This document shows, piece by piece, positions 1-9,330 of a DNA stretch of 64,000 nt. Position 1 is the stretch's first letter. Each line of letters opens with the position of its first letter. A program made the position numbers and the translations under genes. The notes under the pieces are model-generated. The model saw only the letters and a list, made by a program, of their open reading frames with translations, did no database searches and was not told where the DNA came from. This DNA comes from Acinetobacter qingfengensis (GTDB taxonomy: Bacteria > Pseudomonadota > Gammaproteobacteria > Pseudomonadales > Moraxellaceae): contig NZ_VXKN01000006.1 of the NCBI RefSeq assembly GCF_008693185.1, positions 98,672-162,671 on the forward strand. Reading direction: 5' to 3'.

Positions 1-48
1 GTTACCAACGATTGGACGCTTGCCGGTAACTTGGCAAACCTTAGACAT
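1..48 (-). CDS. rpmB: 50S ribosomal protein L28, N-terminal fragment (cut by window edge)
   Basis: Only the first 16 codons lie in the window. They read MSKVCQVTGKRPIVGN on the minus strand, which is the conserved start of bacterial ribosomal protein L28, with the first conserved Cys of the Zn-type N-terminus. A GGAG ribosome binding site lies about 6 bases before the ATG. L28 is a component of the large ribosomal subunit and is normally followed by rpmG (L33), which would lie outside the window. The identification is firm despite the short length, because this N-terminus is distinctive. Confidence 0.9.
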   Translation of the reverse strand, partial: MSKVCQVTGKRPIVGN

Positions 49-233
49 GGTGAACTCCATTGATTCAGCTAAACAATAATCGATTGTTAAGCTCATCAGT
101 AAAAGTAAAACTGGGTGAACTTATTCAAGGGGCGTTTTATACCAAAAAATGAGCTAAAACACAAGTACACCCGCCTAAATCAATCATTAAACCTGATTAA
201 TGGTTTATATAATGATCAAAACCTATAGAAAGC
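49..233. other. Intergenic region upstream of rpmB
   Basis: It holds the rpmB 5' leader and promoter on the minus strand, and the end of the aldehyde dehydrogenase gene borders it on the right. I see AT-rich hexamers compatible with a promoter but no clear -35/-10 pair, and no open frame of interest. Confidence 0.4.
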
Positions 234-1688
234 TCACTTTTTTAAAAGTGTCTTATACAGGAAGTTGTGAATTGATTTATTAAAAGGTGGCAAGATATAT
301 TTCAGAGAATAAAATCTTGGGTTGGACATCATGGAGCGTTCGTGCGAAAAACTGACGAAACCCTCAGGGCCATGATATTTTCCCATTCCTGATGCACCTA
401 CACCACCGAAAGGCAAGTCGTCCTGTGCAACATGTGTTAACACCTGATTATGACCAAAGTGCCCAGAGTGGGTATGACTGGCAACATAATTTGCCCGATC
501 TTTATTGTAATCAAAATAATACAATGCCAAAGGGCGGGGACGAGCATTAATAAACTCAATTACGTCGTCTATTGTATCATATTCTAACAGTGGAAGAATC
601 GGACCAAAGATTTCATTTTGCATAATTTGTAAATCGGATGAAACATGTGTAAGGAGTGTTGGCGCAATTTTTCGAGTTGTACTTAAATCTGAATTATCAT
701 GATTGATTTCAATAATTTGTGCGCCATTTTTTTGTGCATCCTCTAGATAATGCTGTAAACGCAAATATTGTTTGTCATTAATGATTGAGGTGTAATCCTG
801 ATTGTCTTTTAGACTAGGATAAAGCGCTTTAACATATTTTTTGTAATGTTGGATAAATTCAGCACTTTGTCCACGAGGTAGAAATAAATAATCTGGCGCA
901 ACACAGGTTTGCCCTGCATTCCATAATTTCCCTGCCACAATGCGTTGTGCAGCATCCTGTAATGACATGGACTGATGAATGATTGCAGGAGATTTCCCGC
1001 CAAGTTCAAGAATTACTGGCACTAGATGATCCGATGCAGCGCGCATGATCACTTTGCCTACACTTGTTGAACCAGTAAAAACAATTTTATCAAAGGCTAA
1101 ATGGCTAAAGGCATCAGAAATTGTACCACCACCATTGATTACACAAACCAATTCTTTGGGAAATGCTTCTGCTAAAGCTTTTTCTAGTAGTTTGCCAAAG
1201 TTATAGGACGCACTGGAAATTTTTAGCATGGCGTGGTTGCCGGCTGCTAAGGCACAAATTAAAGGGCCGACAGAAAGAAGCAGGGGATAATTCCATGGTG
1301 CAATAATGCCAATTACACCTAATGGTTGATATTCAACCCAAGCTTTTGCTGGTTGATGGATTAGGGCGATATGGCGTTTTGATGGTTTCATCCACTGTTT
1401 GATATTCTTTTTATAGTATTGGATCTGTTCAAGGCAGGTCAGGACTTCGCCTATTTTTGTTTCACCAATTGCTCGGTTACCATAATCCTGATTAATTGCT
1501 GTAGCAAAATCATCCTGATATTTAATAATAATTCTTTGTAAGGTAGACAATCGCTTGATTCTTTCTGCGTAAGAAGCATTGGGTAAGCGGTTATATGCTC
1601 GTTTTTGTTCAATTAGCAAATCATTTAACACTTGAGCATTCAGGGTAATAATGGATGATTCTGAATGATGAGAAGTTAAGTTATTCAT
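234..1688 (-). CDS. Aldehyde dehydrogenase, coniferyl-aldehyde dehydrogenase type
   Basis: This is a 484-residue NAD(P)-dependent aldehyde dehydrogenase that oxidises aldehydes to acids in the cytoplasm. The PWNYP motif is at 131-135, the FTGS cofactor-binding motif at about 204-207, the general-base Glu228 in LELGGKSP, and the nucleophile Cys262 in NAGQTC. The short form, with a hydrophobic C-terminal tail, fits the membrane-proximal class that includes coniferyl aldehyde dehydrogenases (CalB) and fatty aldehyde dehydrogenases. It is transcribed divergently from a TetR regulator across a short gap, so local control by that regulator is likely. The substrate cannot be fixed from sequence; long-chain or aromatic aldehydes are the best guesses. 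Confidence 0.88.
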   Translation of the reverse strand: MNNLTSHHSESSIITLNAQVLNDLLIEQKRAYNRLPNASYAERIKRLSTLQRIIIKYQDDFATAINQDYGNRAIGETKIGEVLTCLEQIQYYKKNIKQWMKPSKRHIALIHQPAKAWVEYQPLGVIGIIAPWNYPLLLSVGPLICALAAGNHAMLKISSASYNFGKLLEKALAEAFPKELVCVINGGGTISDAFSHLAFDKIVFTGSTSVGKVIMRAASDHLVPVILELGGKSPAIIHQSMSLQDAAQRIVAGKLWNAGQTCVAPDYLFLPRGQSAEFIQHYKKYVKALYPSLKDNQDYTSIINDKQYLRLQHYLEDAQKNGAQIIEINHDNSDLSTTRKIAPTLLTHVSSDLQIMQNEIFGPILPLLEYDTIDDVIEFINARPRPLALYYFDYNKDRANYVASHTHSGHFGHNQVLTHVAQDDLPFGGVGASGMGKYHGPEGFVSFSHERSMMSNPRFYSLKYILPPFNKSIHNFLYKTLLKK

Positions 1689-1806
1689 TATGGTTTGCCA
1701 TGAGGAAAAAGATAAGATAAATTTATTTTTAGAGTAAAAGCTCTAATTAGTCAAGTTTTAAGCAGTGTCATCTACCTTAGCAAAAAAATATGGAAGGATC
1801 ATATTG

Positions 1807-2511
1807 GTGAAAGCATCAAAAACCAAACAACGAATTCTGGATGTGAGTTTGATGTTGTTTAATTTGCGTGGCGAACGTTTGGTGACCACCAATCATATTG
1901 CTGAAGCATTGCAAATGAGTCCGGGTAATTTGTATTACCATTATCGAAATAAACAACAGATTATTGATGCATTATTTCAGCAATATCAACAGAGTATTTT
2001 CAATGTATTGGCAATTCCAGAAAATCGTCAAGTCACTGGTGAAGATAAAATTCAATATTTTCGGCAATTGAATCATCAGTTATGGCATTATCGTTTTTTG
2101 CATCGCGATGTTCAGTATCTTCTTGATTATAATGAACAGTTTAAAGAAAAATATCAGCATTTTTTGATTGAGGTAATGTTGCAGGCAAGACGAATTTATG
2201 AAGCTTTTGTTGTTGCTGGATTAATGCGAATTTCTTCTGAAGAAATTGAGGCATTGATTATTAATATTTGGTTAATTTTGACTAACTGGATGAATTTTTT
2301 GCAGGGAATCGGGTTAAATAAACAGGAACAGCTCTCTGAGCGCTGGATGTGGTATGGCTTGCGACAAATTTTATTTTTGGAAGCACCTTATTTGACTCAA
2401 GAAAGCCATTTAAATGATCAGCAACTTATGGCAGGAACCAAAAATTTTAATTTTTTTGTGAAGCTTGCCGAGCTAAAGTCAATCAATAACGAAAAAATCA
2501 GAACGATCTAA
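1807..2511 (+). CDS. TetR-family transcriptional regulator
   Basis: The protein has about 234 residues. The N-terminal helix-turn-helix reads ILDVSLMLFNLRGERLVTTN followed by IAEAL and SPGNLYYHYRNK, the classic TetR recognition helix. The C-terminal domain is all-helical and presumably binds a ligand. I place the start at GTG 1807, because GGAAGGA at 1792-1798 is ideally spaced from it; the frame is open further upstream to 1765 without a good ribosome site. It is divergent from the aldehyde dehydrogenase gene, so the likely target is the shared intergenic region. The ligand is unknown, though an aldehyde or fatty acyl compound is plausible. Confidence 0.88.
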   Translation: MKASKTKQRILDVSLMLFNLRGERLVTTNHIAEALQMSPGNLYYHYRNKQQIIDALFQQYQQSIFNVLAIPENRQVTGEDKIQYFRQLNHQLWHYRFLHRDVQYLLDYNEQFKEKYQHFLIEVMLQARRIYEAFVVAGLMRISSEEIEALIINIWLILTNWMNFLQGIGLNKQEQLSERWMWYGLRQILFLEAPYLTQESHLNDQQLMAGTKNFNFFVKLAELKSINNEKIRTI

Positions 2512-2564
2512 GCTAAAAAAGAGTAAACTAGTGCGTTTTTCAAATTGATGTGAATTAAAGCAAA

Positions 2565-3431
2565 ATGAATATGTCTACAGTGAATACAGCACGTTTGTTG
2601 ATTACATGTGAGGATCGCCCAGGCATTGTGCAGGCGGTATCGAGTTTTTTATATCATCAAGGTGCAAACATTACGGCTTTGGATCAATATGCAACTGAGG
2701 CGCAAGGTGGGCGTTATTTCATGCGTGTTGAATTTGAGCTGGATCATCTGGAAACTCGTCAGGATGCTTTAATTGATACATTTCAAAAAAATGTTGCAGA
2801 AAAATATGCCATGCAATGGCATTTAAGCTGTGTACGTGATATCAAAAAAGTCGGTATTCTAGTTTCCAAAGTTGACCATGCTTTACTAGAGTTATTATGG
2901 CGCCATGCTCGTGGTTCATTGCCTTGTGAAATTACACAAGTTATTTCAAACCATGAAGATTTAAGGGAATCTGTAGAGAATTTTGGTATTCCGTTTACCG
3001 TTGTTCCTGTGAATAAAGACAATAAAGTAGAAGCTTATGCAAGAATTGATGAATTAATGCAAGGAAATGATTTATTGGTCCTTGCCCGTTATATGCAAAT
3101 TCTGAATGAGGATTTTGTCAACAAATGGCCAATGAAAATCATTAATATTCATCATTCCTTCTTACCAGCGTTTGTGGGTGCCAACCCTTATAAACAAGCG
3201 TATGAAAAAGGTGTAAAATTGATCGGTGCGACAGCACATTATGTGACTGCTGATCTGGATCAAGGGCCAATTATTGAGCAAGACGTTGAACGTGTAAGCC
3301 ATGATTGCACAGTAGAGCAATTACGTGAAATGGGTGAAGATGTTGAGCGTAATGTATTAGCTCGTGCAGTAAAATGGCATTTGGAAGACCGAATTATTGT
3401 TGATGGAAATAAAACAGTTGTTTTTCAATAA
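2565..3431 (+). CDS. purU: Formyltetrahydrofolate deformylase
   Basis: The protein has 288 residues. An N-terminal ACT domain (about 8-85; CEDRPGIVQAVSSFL) is joined to a formyltransferase-type catalytic domain. The catalytic signature NIHHSFLP is at 194-201 and the DQGPIIEQ segment with the catalytic Asp is at 232-239. PurU hydrolyses 10-formyl-THF to formate and THF, which feeds formate to PurT and balances the one-carbon pool. The ACT domain usually senses glycine and methionine. Length and motif order match the family. A strong hairpin terminator follows at 3461-3487. A second in-frame ATG at 2571 is possible. Confidence 0.95.
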   Translation: MNMSTVNTARLLITCEDRPGIVQAVSSFLYHQGANITALDQYATEAQGGRYFMRVEFELDHLETRQDALIDTFQKNVAEKYAMQWHLSCVRDIKKVGILVSKVDHALLELLWRHARGSLPCEITQVISNHEDLRESVENFGIPFTVVPVNKDNKVEAYARIDELMQGNDLLVLARYMQILNEDFVNKWPMKIINIHHSFLPAFVGANPYKQAYEKGVKLIGATAHYVTADLDQGPIIEQDVERVSHDCTVEQLREMGEDVERNVLARAVKWHLEDRIIVDGNKTVVFQ

Positions 3432-3460
3432 ATAATCTCTTTGAATGCAATCTTTTATCG

Positions 3461-3487
3461 AAAAACGCAGTCTAAACTGCGTTTTTT
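3461..3487 (+). terminator. Rho-independent terminator of purU
   Basis: AAAACGCAGT and ACTGCGTTTT form a perfect 10-bp stem around a CTAA tetraloop, followed by a T run. It separates purU from the tonB operon. Confidence 0.85.
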
Positions 3488-3518
3488 ATGATTTAAAAAA
3501 ATAAATAAAAAGCTTGAA

Positions 3519-3537
3519 AATGAAAACACTTCTCATT
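3519..3537 (+). promoter_or_regulatory. Candidate Fur box upstream of tonB
   Basis: AATGAAAA CAC TTCTCATT is a 19-bp imperfect palindrome with 7 of 8 arm positions matching and an AATGA...TCATT frame like Fur sites. It lies about 100 bases before the tonB start, just upstream of a TATACT-like -10 element near 3565. Iron control of tonB-exbB-exbD is expected from the family; this particular site is an inference. Confidence 0.45.
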
Positions 3538-3620
3538 TATCATGATGGGCGAAAATTTTAAGTGCTATACTTATATATTATGAGTTTAGTATTTTGACAT
3601 TACAAATTAGGATATCCCGA

Positions 3621-4364
3621 ATGGGTCAACTTTCTGTAGCATCTTCTCCCAATCCGACACCAAATACCAAAAAGGTTGTTGTGATTGCGGCTGTGCTGGT
3701 TGGTCATGTGGGTGCTTTATGGGCGCTTGCACACATGAAGCCAATTGAATTACGTCCAATTGAACCACCTAAACCCGTACAAGTACGTTTTGTAAAAATT
3801 GTGGAGCCTAAACCTGAGCTTCCAAAACCAAAACAGCCAGAAAAACCTAAAGAGCCGCCTAAACCACAAAAAGTTAAAATTGTGGAGAAGCCACGACCTC
3901 AGCCACCAAAAGCACCACCAAAAGTTCAACAGGTTAAACAGCCTGTACAGAACAAACCCGTTGTAGATCAGCCTCCAGCGGAAACAAAAGTGTTGAGCTC
4001 TACTACTGTATCTGAAACCAAAGTTACAACACCTCAGAAGACTTCAGAACCTGCGAAGGAAACAAAACCACCAGTAGATACTTCACCACGTCAAATTTCT
4101 GAAGGTGAAATTAGCTGGAAGTCACGCCCTAAGCCAAGTATTCAAAAATCAGATCTGGATAGAGCGAATAGTAGTACGGTTGTTGTTCGTATTAGTGCTG
4201 ATACTCGAGGCAAGATTACCAATGTGACACTGATTAAAAGTAGCGGTGTTTCCAGAATTGATAATGAAGTGTTACGAGCGGTGAGAAGAGCAAGTTTTAA
4301 TCCATATATTGTTAGTGGTGTTGGGGTGCCTGTGTATGCAGACCTTCCTATTCATATCCAATAA
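3621..4364 (+). CDS. tonB: TonB energy-transducing protein
   Basis: The order of parts is that of TonB: a short cytoplasmic N-terminus, one transmembrane helix (VVVIAAVLVGHVGALWAL), a long Pro/Lys periplasmic spacer rich in PKP and PPK, and a C-terminal TonB_C domain ending ADLPIHIQ. TonB passes proton-motive energy from ExbB/ExbD to outer membrane receptors, of which two are encoded in this window (20289 and 31971). I prefer ATG 3621, since the frame also opens at TTG 3594 and an AGGA lies between the two. It is followed closely by exbB and exbD, forming one operon. Confidence 0.9.
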   Translation: MGQLSVASSPNPTPNTKKVVVIAAVLVGHVGALWALAHMKPIELRPIEPPKPVQVRFVKIVEPKPELPKPKQPEKPKEPPKPQKVKIVEKPRPQPPKAPPKVQQVKQPVQNKPVVDQPPAETKVLSSTTVSETKVTTPQKTSEPAKETKPPVDTSPRQISEGEISWKSRPKPSIQKSDLDRANSSTVVVRISADTRGKITNVTLIKSSGVSRIDNEVLRAVRRASFNPYIVSGVGVPVYADLPIHIQ

Positions 4365-4411
4365 TCAGCCGCAGGGCTAAACCGAAATATTTGAATTAAG
4401 GAGTTCGAATA

Positions 4412-5035
4412 ATGAACTTTTCAGTGTATTGGCAACATGCAGATGCGGTAAGTAAAACGCTGTATTTTATCTTGCTTGCAATGTCGATTACGACATGGAC
4501 TTTTTTTGTGATCCGTTTATTGGGTACCAAACAAATTAAACAACAGGCAAAACAGCATTTACAAACTGCGGTTGAAAACCTTAAAACACGAATCAGTGCA
4601 TTAACTTATGATCAGCGTAAATCTGCTGCTGAACAAGCACTATTACAACAGATTTCTCGTGAAAAATCTGCAGCTGATAAAGGTGTAGCAGTTTTGGGAA
4701 CGATCGCTTCAATTGCACCATTTGTCGGCTTATTCGGTACAGTTTGGGGAATTTTCCATGCATTGGTTGCGGTAGGTAGTAGCGGTCAGGCTGGCCTGGC
4801 ACAAGTTGCTACACCTGTGGGTGAAGCTTTGATTATGACCGGTTTGGGTCTGGCTGTTGCGATTCCAGCAGTACTGGCTTATAACATTTGTGTTCGTCAA
4901 AATCGTACATTATCCAATGATCTACAAGATTATGCACATGGTTTATTGATTGATACTATTTTACAGGATCAAAAATCAGCAGTTGCAGAAGCTGTAGTGA
5001 ATGGTAAAACTCAATATGCTGGAGGTCAGGCATAA
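4412..5035 (+). CDS. exbB: ExbB, MotA/TolQ/ExbB proton channel
   Basis: The 207-residue inner membrane protein has one N-terminal transmembrane helix and two more in the conserved MotA/TolQ/ExbB block (GVAVLGTIASIAPFVGLFGT, then the PVGEALIMTGLGLAVAIPA segment). Together with ExbD it forms the proton channel that drives TonB. An AGGAG ribosome site precedes the ATG. Its stop overlaps the exbD start by one base (TAATG), indicating translational coupling. The ExbB/TolQ distinction is made by the tonB neighbour. Confidence 0.93.
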   Translation: MNFSVYWQHADAVSKTLYFILLAMSITTWTFFVIRLLGTKQIKQQAKQHLQTAVENLKTRISALTYDQRKSAAEQALLQQISREKSAADKGVAVLGTIASIAPFVGLFGTVWGIFHALVAVGSSGQAGLAQVATPVGEALIMTGLGLAVAIPAVLAYNICVRQNRTLSNDLQDYAHGLLIDTILQDQKSAVAEAVVNGKTQYAGGQA

Positions 5036-5439
5036 TGGCATTCTCATTAGGAGAAGATGATAATCAAGGCATGACGGAGATGAATCTCATTCCGTTGATT
5101 GATATCATGCTGGTATTAATGATCATCTTCTTGGTGACAGCAACGGTTGCGAATCCATCTATTCCATTGACATTGCCACAAACTACGGCTGAAATTCAGC
5201 CACCGCCACCAAAAGAATTTTCGATTAGTATTAGTGCAGATAATCAGGTGGCAGTTAATGGTACAGTTGTAAGTATGGATCAGTTAACACAACAATTACA
5301 GCAAGCAGCACAATCCCCTGAAAAGCCAGCAATCCAACTTCGGGCAGATAAAGAAGCAAAGTATGATACTGTGGCTCAGGTCATGGGGCATGCAACAGAA
5401 GCAGGTTTATCTAATATTGCTTTTGTAACAGATAATTAA
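5035..5439 (+). CDS. exbD: ExbD, biopolymer transport protein
   Basis: The 134-residue protein has a short cytoplasmic start, one transmembrane helix beginning NLIPLIDIMLVLMIIFL with the conserved membrane Asp, and a periplasmic domain. This is the ExbD/TolR family, and the Asp carries protons during TonB energisation. It is coupled to exbB by a one-base overlap and is the last gene of the tonB operon. Confidence 0.93.
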   Translation: MAFSLGEDDNQGMTEMNLIPLIDIMLVLMIIFLVTATVANPSIPLTLPQTTAEIQPPPPKEFSISISADNQVAVNGTVVSMDQLTQQLQQAAQSPEKPAIQLRADKEAKYDTVAQVMGHATEAGLSNIAFVTDN

Positions 5440-5769
5440 CCTGAATTTATCAAAATAGACCTGTTGAATCAGAAATGATGCAATGGGTTTTTTTATTTAA
5501 AAGAAAAAATTTATTTGCTGTTATATTTTGAAAATAGCGATATGATCTAAAATTGATGAAGAGTACATTTTATCTGTTCTTCAAATGCATGAATGTTCTG
5601 ATATAGCAAATTATAGATTAGGCGTATTTCATTATTTATACAAGGGAGAGTTCAGAACAGAACTTTATTATAGTAACTTAGATAAAAGATGAAAATATTT
5701 TTGAAATTTTAGAGTAAGTTAATCGAGTCCGGATTAACACATGATGCTTAAACTTGGTACGGATATTTT
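5440..5769. other. Intergenic region before the c-di-GMP gene
   Basis: About 330 AT-rich bases with no credible gene. An inverted repeat GTTAATC-7-GATTAAC lies at 5718-5738, about 30 bases before the next start, and a looser pair GTTCTGA/TCAGAAC spans 5595-5658. Either could be an operator, but neither matches a site I can name. Confidence 0.4.
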
Positions 5770-7806
5770 ATGATTCATATCGAATACTCAATACCGTTGG
5801 TTTTGATTTCAATTGTTGTTGCAATTGTAGCATGTTATCTAGCATTACTTGTTAGACAACTTATGTTTACGCAACCTCATCAAAAAGCAGAAAAATGGAT
5901 ACTGGTGGGTGGTGGAGCGATTTTAGGGCTTGCAATTTGGTTGATGCATTATATCGGTATGCTGGCCTGCTCTTTCCCAGATGGTTATTACTTTGATATA
6001 CAGTTTACTATTATTTCTTATTTTATTGCAGCAATTGCAGCGACTTTTGCATTGTGGCTCAATTCCAGACAAGTAATATCACTTCCTCGTTTGATGATTG
6101 GTGCTGTTTTGTTGGGATTAGGAATTTCTGGCATGCATTATACTGGTATGATGGGGCTGAATATTCCGGGTTATAAAATTTCTTATGATCCAATTGTTGT
6201 TGTCTTATCCGTATTTATTGCGATTGGTGGTGCCACACTATCATTTTTTCTCTCAGCAAAATACAAACATACTACGAATGATTCTCCACGATATATGCTA
6301 ATTTTGACTGCCTCAATTTTAGGGATGAGTATCGTTGGTATGCATTATTTAGGCATGTCTGCAGTAGAATTTATTCGGGTAGACCATATTCAATTACCAA
6401 CATCAATACAAAATCATGCAATTTTTATATTTAGTATCATTCTTATTCTTGGTCTAGTGTGTGCAATTATTATCTTTGTTTCTTTACTGGAACGTCGACT
6501 TCAGGAAAAAGATATTGCATTACATTCACTTAATCAGCAATTAGAAAAAGCAATACAACAAAACCATTTAACTAAGCTGCCTAATCGGGCATTTTTGAAT
6601 GAAAATGTTCCAAAAATATTAATTGCAGGAAATCATATTGCTTTCTTACATCTGGATTTAGATTATTTCAAGGTTGTAAATGATGCGTATGGACATCAAG
6701 TTGGTGATCAATTATTACAAAAGGTTGTAGAGCGTATTTATCAGGTCTTGCTAAAGAATATGACTTTTATTCATCTTGGCGGAGATGAGTTTTTGTTAAT
6801 TACGGCTGTGACACGAATTGATCGTTTAAAAATTCTTGCTAATCGAATATTACGTGAAATTCATCATAGTTATTATATTGCCGATAAGGAAATTAAAATT
6901 TCAGCCAGTATGGGAATTGCACTTTATCCCGAACATGGAAATAATTTGCAGGAATTGTTGATTAATGCAGATATTGCAATGTATGCAGCAAAAGATCAAG
7001 GGCGTAATAGCTATAGTTTTTATGATCCATCTATCGATACTCAAAAGATTAAAGAGCGTTCGCAATTATTAAATGAATTAAATAAGGCTGTTGCTGATCG
7101 GCAGTTTGTTTTATTTTATCAACCCAAATATACACCTGCAGGAGTGTTGAGTGGTCTAGAAGCATTGATTCGTTGGCAGCACCCAAAACTTGGTATTGTC
7201 GGGCCAAATTATTTTATTGAAATTATAGAAAATACCGGATTAATTATTGATGTAGGTTATTGGGTAATGGAGCAGGCCTGTAAACAAATTCAGCAATGGG
7301 AAAAAGAACAGAAGGATTATTTTCCGGTATCGATTAATCTTTCCGCATTACAATTTGAACATCAATATTTATTGGAGCGATTAAGTGCTGTAATCAATAA
7401 ATATGGTATTCAGGCAAAACACTTAATGATTGAAGTTACTGAAACCACAGCAATGCGGAAAATTGATAAGAGTGTGCAGAATTTTAAACGACTTCGAGAG
7501 TTGGGTATTCTGATTGCAATTGATGATTTTGGTACAGGATACTCAAGTTTTTCTTATTTAAAGGATTTACCTGTAGATGAATTGAAAATTGATCGTGGAT
7601 TTATTGTCGATGTTGAGTCGAATTATAAACAGGAAATTATTTTAGCCAGTATTATTGAACTGGCAACTAAATTGGGACTGATTGTAACTGCTGAGGGTGT
7701 TGAAAATGTTAAACAAGTTGAAATTTTAGCTAAGCTGGGTTGTCAGCAAATACAGGGATTTTATTTTTCTAAACCCGTACCTGCAACTGAATTACCTTTG
7801 GAGTAA
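5770..7806 (+). CDS. MHYT-GGDEF-EAL c-di-GMP signalling protein
   Basis: The 678-residue membrane protein has three domains. The N-terminal 240 residues carry seven hydrophobic segments with three MHYT-type motifs (MHYIGM at 59, MHYTGM at 122, MHYLGM at 191), a putative sensor of diatomic gases via copper. A GGDEF domain with intact GGDEF at 337-341 and an EAL domain with intact EAL at 464-466 and DDFGTGYSS follow. Both catalytic signatures look usable, so it may both make and degrade cyclic di-GMP, though one activity often dominates. It is a single gene with its own promoter region, bounded on the right by a convergent permease gene. Confidence 0.92.
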   Translation: MIHIEYSIPLVLISIVVAIVACYLALLVRQLMFTQPHQKAEKWILVGGGAILGLAIWLMHYIGMLACSFPDGYYFDIQFTIISYFIAAIAATFALWLNSRQVISLPRLMIGAVLLGLGISGMHYTGMMGLNIPGYKISYDPIVVVLSVFIAIGGATLSFFLSAKYKHTTNDSPRYMLILTASILGMSIVGMHYLGMSAVEFIRVDHIQLPTSIQNHAIFIFSIILILGLVCAIIIFVSLLERRLQEKDIALHSLNQQLEKAIQQNHLTKLPNRAFLNENVPKILIAGNHIAFLHLDLDYFKVVNDAYGHQVGDQLLQKVVERIYQVLLKNMTFIHLGGDEFLLITAVTRIDRLKILANRILREIHHSYYIADKEIKISASMGIALYPEHGNNLQELLINADIAMYAAKDQGRNSYSFYDPSIDTQKIKERSQLLNELNKAVADRQFVLFYQPKYTPAGVLSGLEALIRWQHPKLGIVGPNYFIEIIENTGLIIDVGYWVMEQACKQIQQWEKEQKDYFPVSINLSALQFEHQYLLERLSAVINKYGIQAKHLMIEVTETTAMRKIDKSVQNFKRLRELGILIAIDDFGTGYSSFSYLKDLPVDELKIDRGFIVDVESNYKQEIILASIIELATKLGLIVTAEGVENVKQVEILAKLGCQQIQGFYFSKPVPATELPLE

Positions 7807-7830
7807 TTCAGTAAGTATTGGCATAAATAA

Positions 7831-9312
7831 TTAAGAAGGTAATTGTGACTGATCATCGTCTTTATAAGGTGTAACATCCATTTCTGCATAGCTAATCAAG
7901 CGGGATTTATGTTTGATTCGATACGCTAGCCAAACTGCCAGAAACATTGGGATAGTAATATACGTTGATACGATACCTTTCCAGTCAATTTGATTAGAAA
8001 TAAATGCCTGATAATTTTGTCCTAGAGTAATAAATAAACATAGTGCAAACGCAAACAATGGACCAAATGGAAATAATTTGGCACGGTATGGCAAATCTTC
8101 CAAACGATAGCCTTGTTTAATATAGCCTTTACGAAAACGATAATGTGAAATGGCGATTCCTAGCCAGACAATGAATCCACACATGCCTGACATATTGAGT
8201 AACCAGAAATAAATTTCTGTTTCACTGACAAAATAGGTAAGTAAACAAAAAGCAGCAATGATAGTTGTTGCGAACAAAGCATTCATGGGAACCCCACGAT
8301 GATCGAGTTTTGCAAAAATTTTAGGTGCACGACATTCTTTTGCCATATTCCATAACATTCGGGTTGATGAATACATGCCAGAGTTCCCTGCTGATAGCAC
8401 TGCGGTTAGAATTACGGTATTCATTACGCTGGCGGCAAATGCTAACCCTGCTTTCTCATACAGCAATGTAAATGGTGAAAGTGAAATATCATTGTTATCT
8501 GCTGCTTTTAGTAGTAATGGATCATCATAGGGAATCAGTGTTCCAATGATGGCAATACATAGAATATAAAATAGTAAAATTCGCCAGAAGATTTGTTTAA
8601 TGGCCAGAGGAATGGTTTTTTCTGGATTTTTTGATTCACCGGCAGCAACACCGACCATTTCAGTTCCCTGAAAAGAAAAACCGGCAATCATGGCTACGCC
8701 GATCATGGCTTGCAGACCGCCTGCAAATGGCGCATCTTTAAGTGTCCAATTTTTGAGAATGTGATCTGGAGCGGAACTCATGATATGAATAATCATGTAG
8801 ATACCTAGTCCAACAAAGACAATAATCGCAAGTACTTTAATTAGTGAAAAATAAAATTCACTTTCCCCAAAACCTTTAACAGTTAAGGCATTAATACCAA
8901 AAATAATACATAAAAAAATCAAGCTCCACCAAAATCCAGGGATATCGGGAAACCAGAATTTCATGATAAATTGAACAGCTACCAGCTCAAAAGCTACGGT
9001 AATGGCCCAGTTATACCAATAGTTCCAGCCAAGCGCAAAACCGAAACCCTCTTCAACGTATTTGCTGCCATAGGTAAAAAATGCTCCAGAACTTGGATAA
9101 TGTGTGGCAAGTTCTCCCAGGCTGGTCATTAAAAAGTAAATCATTATTCCAATGACAGCATAGGCAAGCAATGCGCCACCAGGACCTGCATTGGCAATAG
9201 TTGAGCCAGAAGCCAGAAATAAACCTGTACCTATTGAGCCGCCAATTGCGATCATGTTTAAGTGACGAGCACTTAATTGACGTTGAAGGTGCTGATTTGA
9301 AACTTCACTCAT
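7831..9312 (-). CDS. Amino-acid permease, LysP-like
   Basis: The 493-residue APC-superfamily permease has about 12 transmembrane segments. The N-terminal ARHLNMIAIGGSIGTGLFLA with GPGGALL and the segment YVEEGFGFALGWNYWYNW closely resemble the lysine permease LysP of enterobacteria. It should import a basic amino acid with protons across the inner membrane. It starts 18 bases after rsmC on the same strand, so the two are probably co-transcribed. Lysine is the preferred substrate by resemblance only; other members of this subfamily take neutral amino acids. Confidence 0.8.
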   Translation of the reverse strand: MSEVSNQHLQRQLSARHLNMIAIGGSIGTGLFLASGSTIANAGPGGALLAYAVIGIMIYFLMTSLGELATHYPSSGAFFTYGSKYVEEGFGFALGWNYWYNWAITVAFELVAVQFIMKFWFPDIPGFWWSLIFLCIIFGINALTVKGFGESEFYFSLIKVLAIIVFVGLGIYMIIHIMSSAPDHILKNWTLKDAPFAGGLQAMIGVAMIAGFSFQGTEMVGVAAGESKNPEKTIPLAIKQIFWRILLFYILCIAIIGTLIPYDDPLLLKAADNNDISLSPFTLLYEKAGLAFAASVMNTVILTAVLSAGNSGMYSSTRMLWNMAKECRAPKIFAKLDHRGVPMNALFATTIIAAFCLLTYFVSETEIYFWLLNMSGMCGFIVWLGIAISHYRFRKGYIKQGYRLEDLPYRAKLFPFGPLFAFALCLFITLGQNYQAFISNQIDWKGIVSTYITIPMFLAVWLAYRIKHKSRLISYAEMDVTPYKDDDQSQLPS

Positions 9313-9330
9313 AGATAGTCCTAAGCCTGA

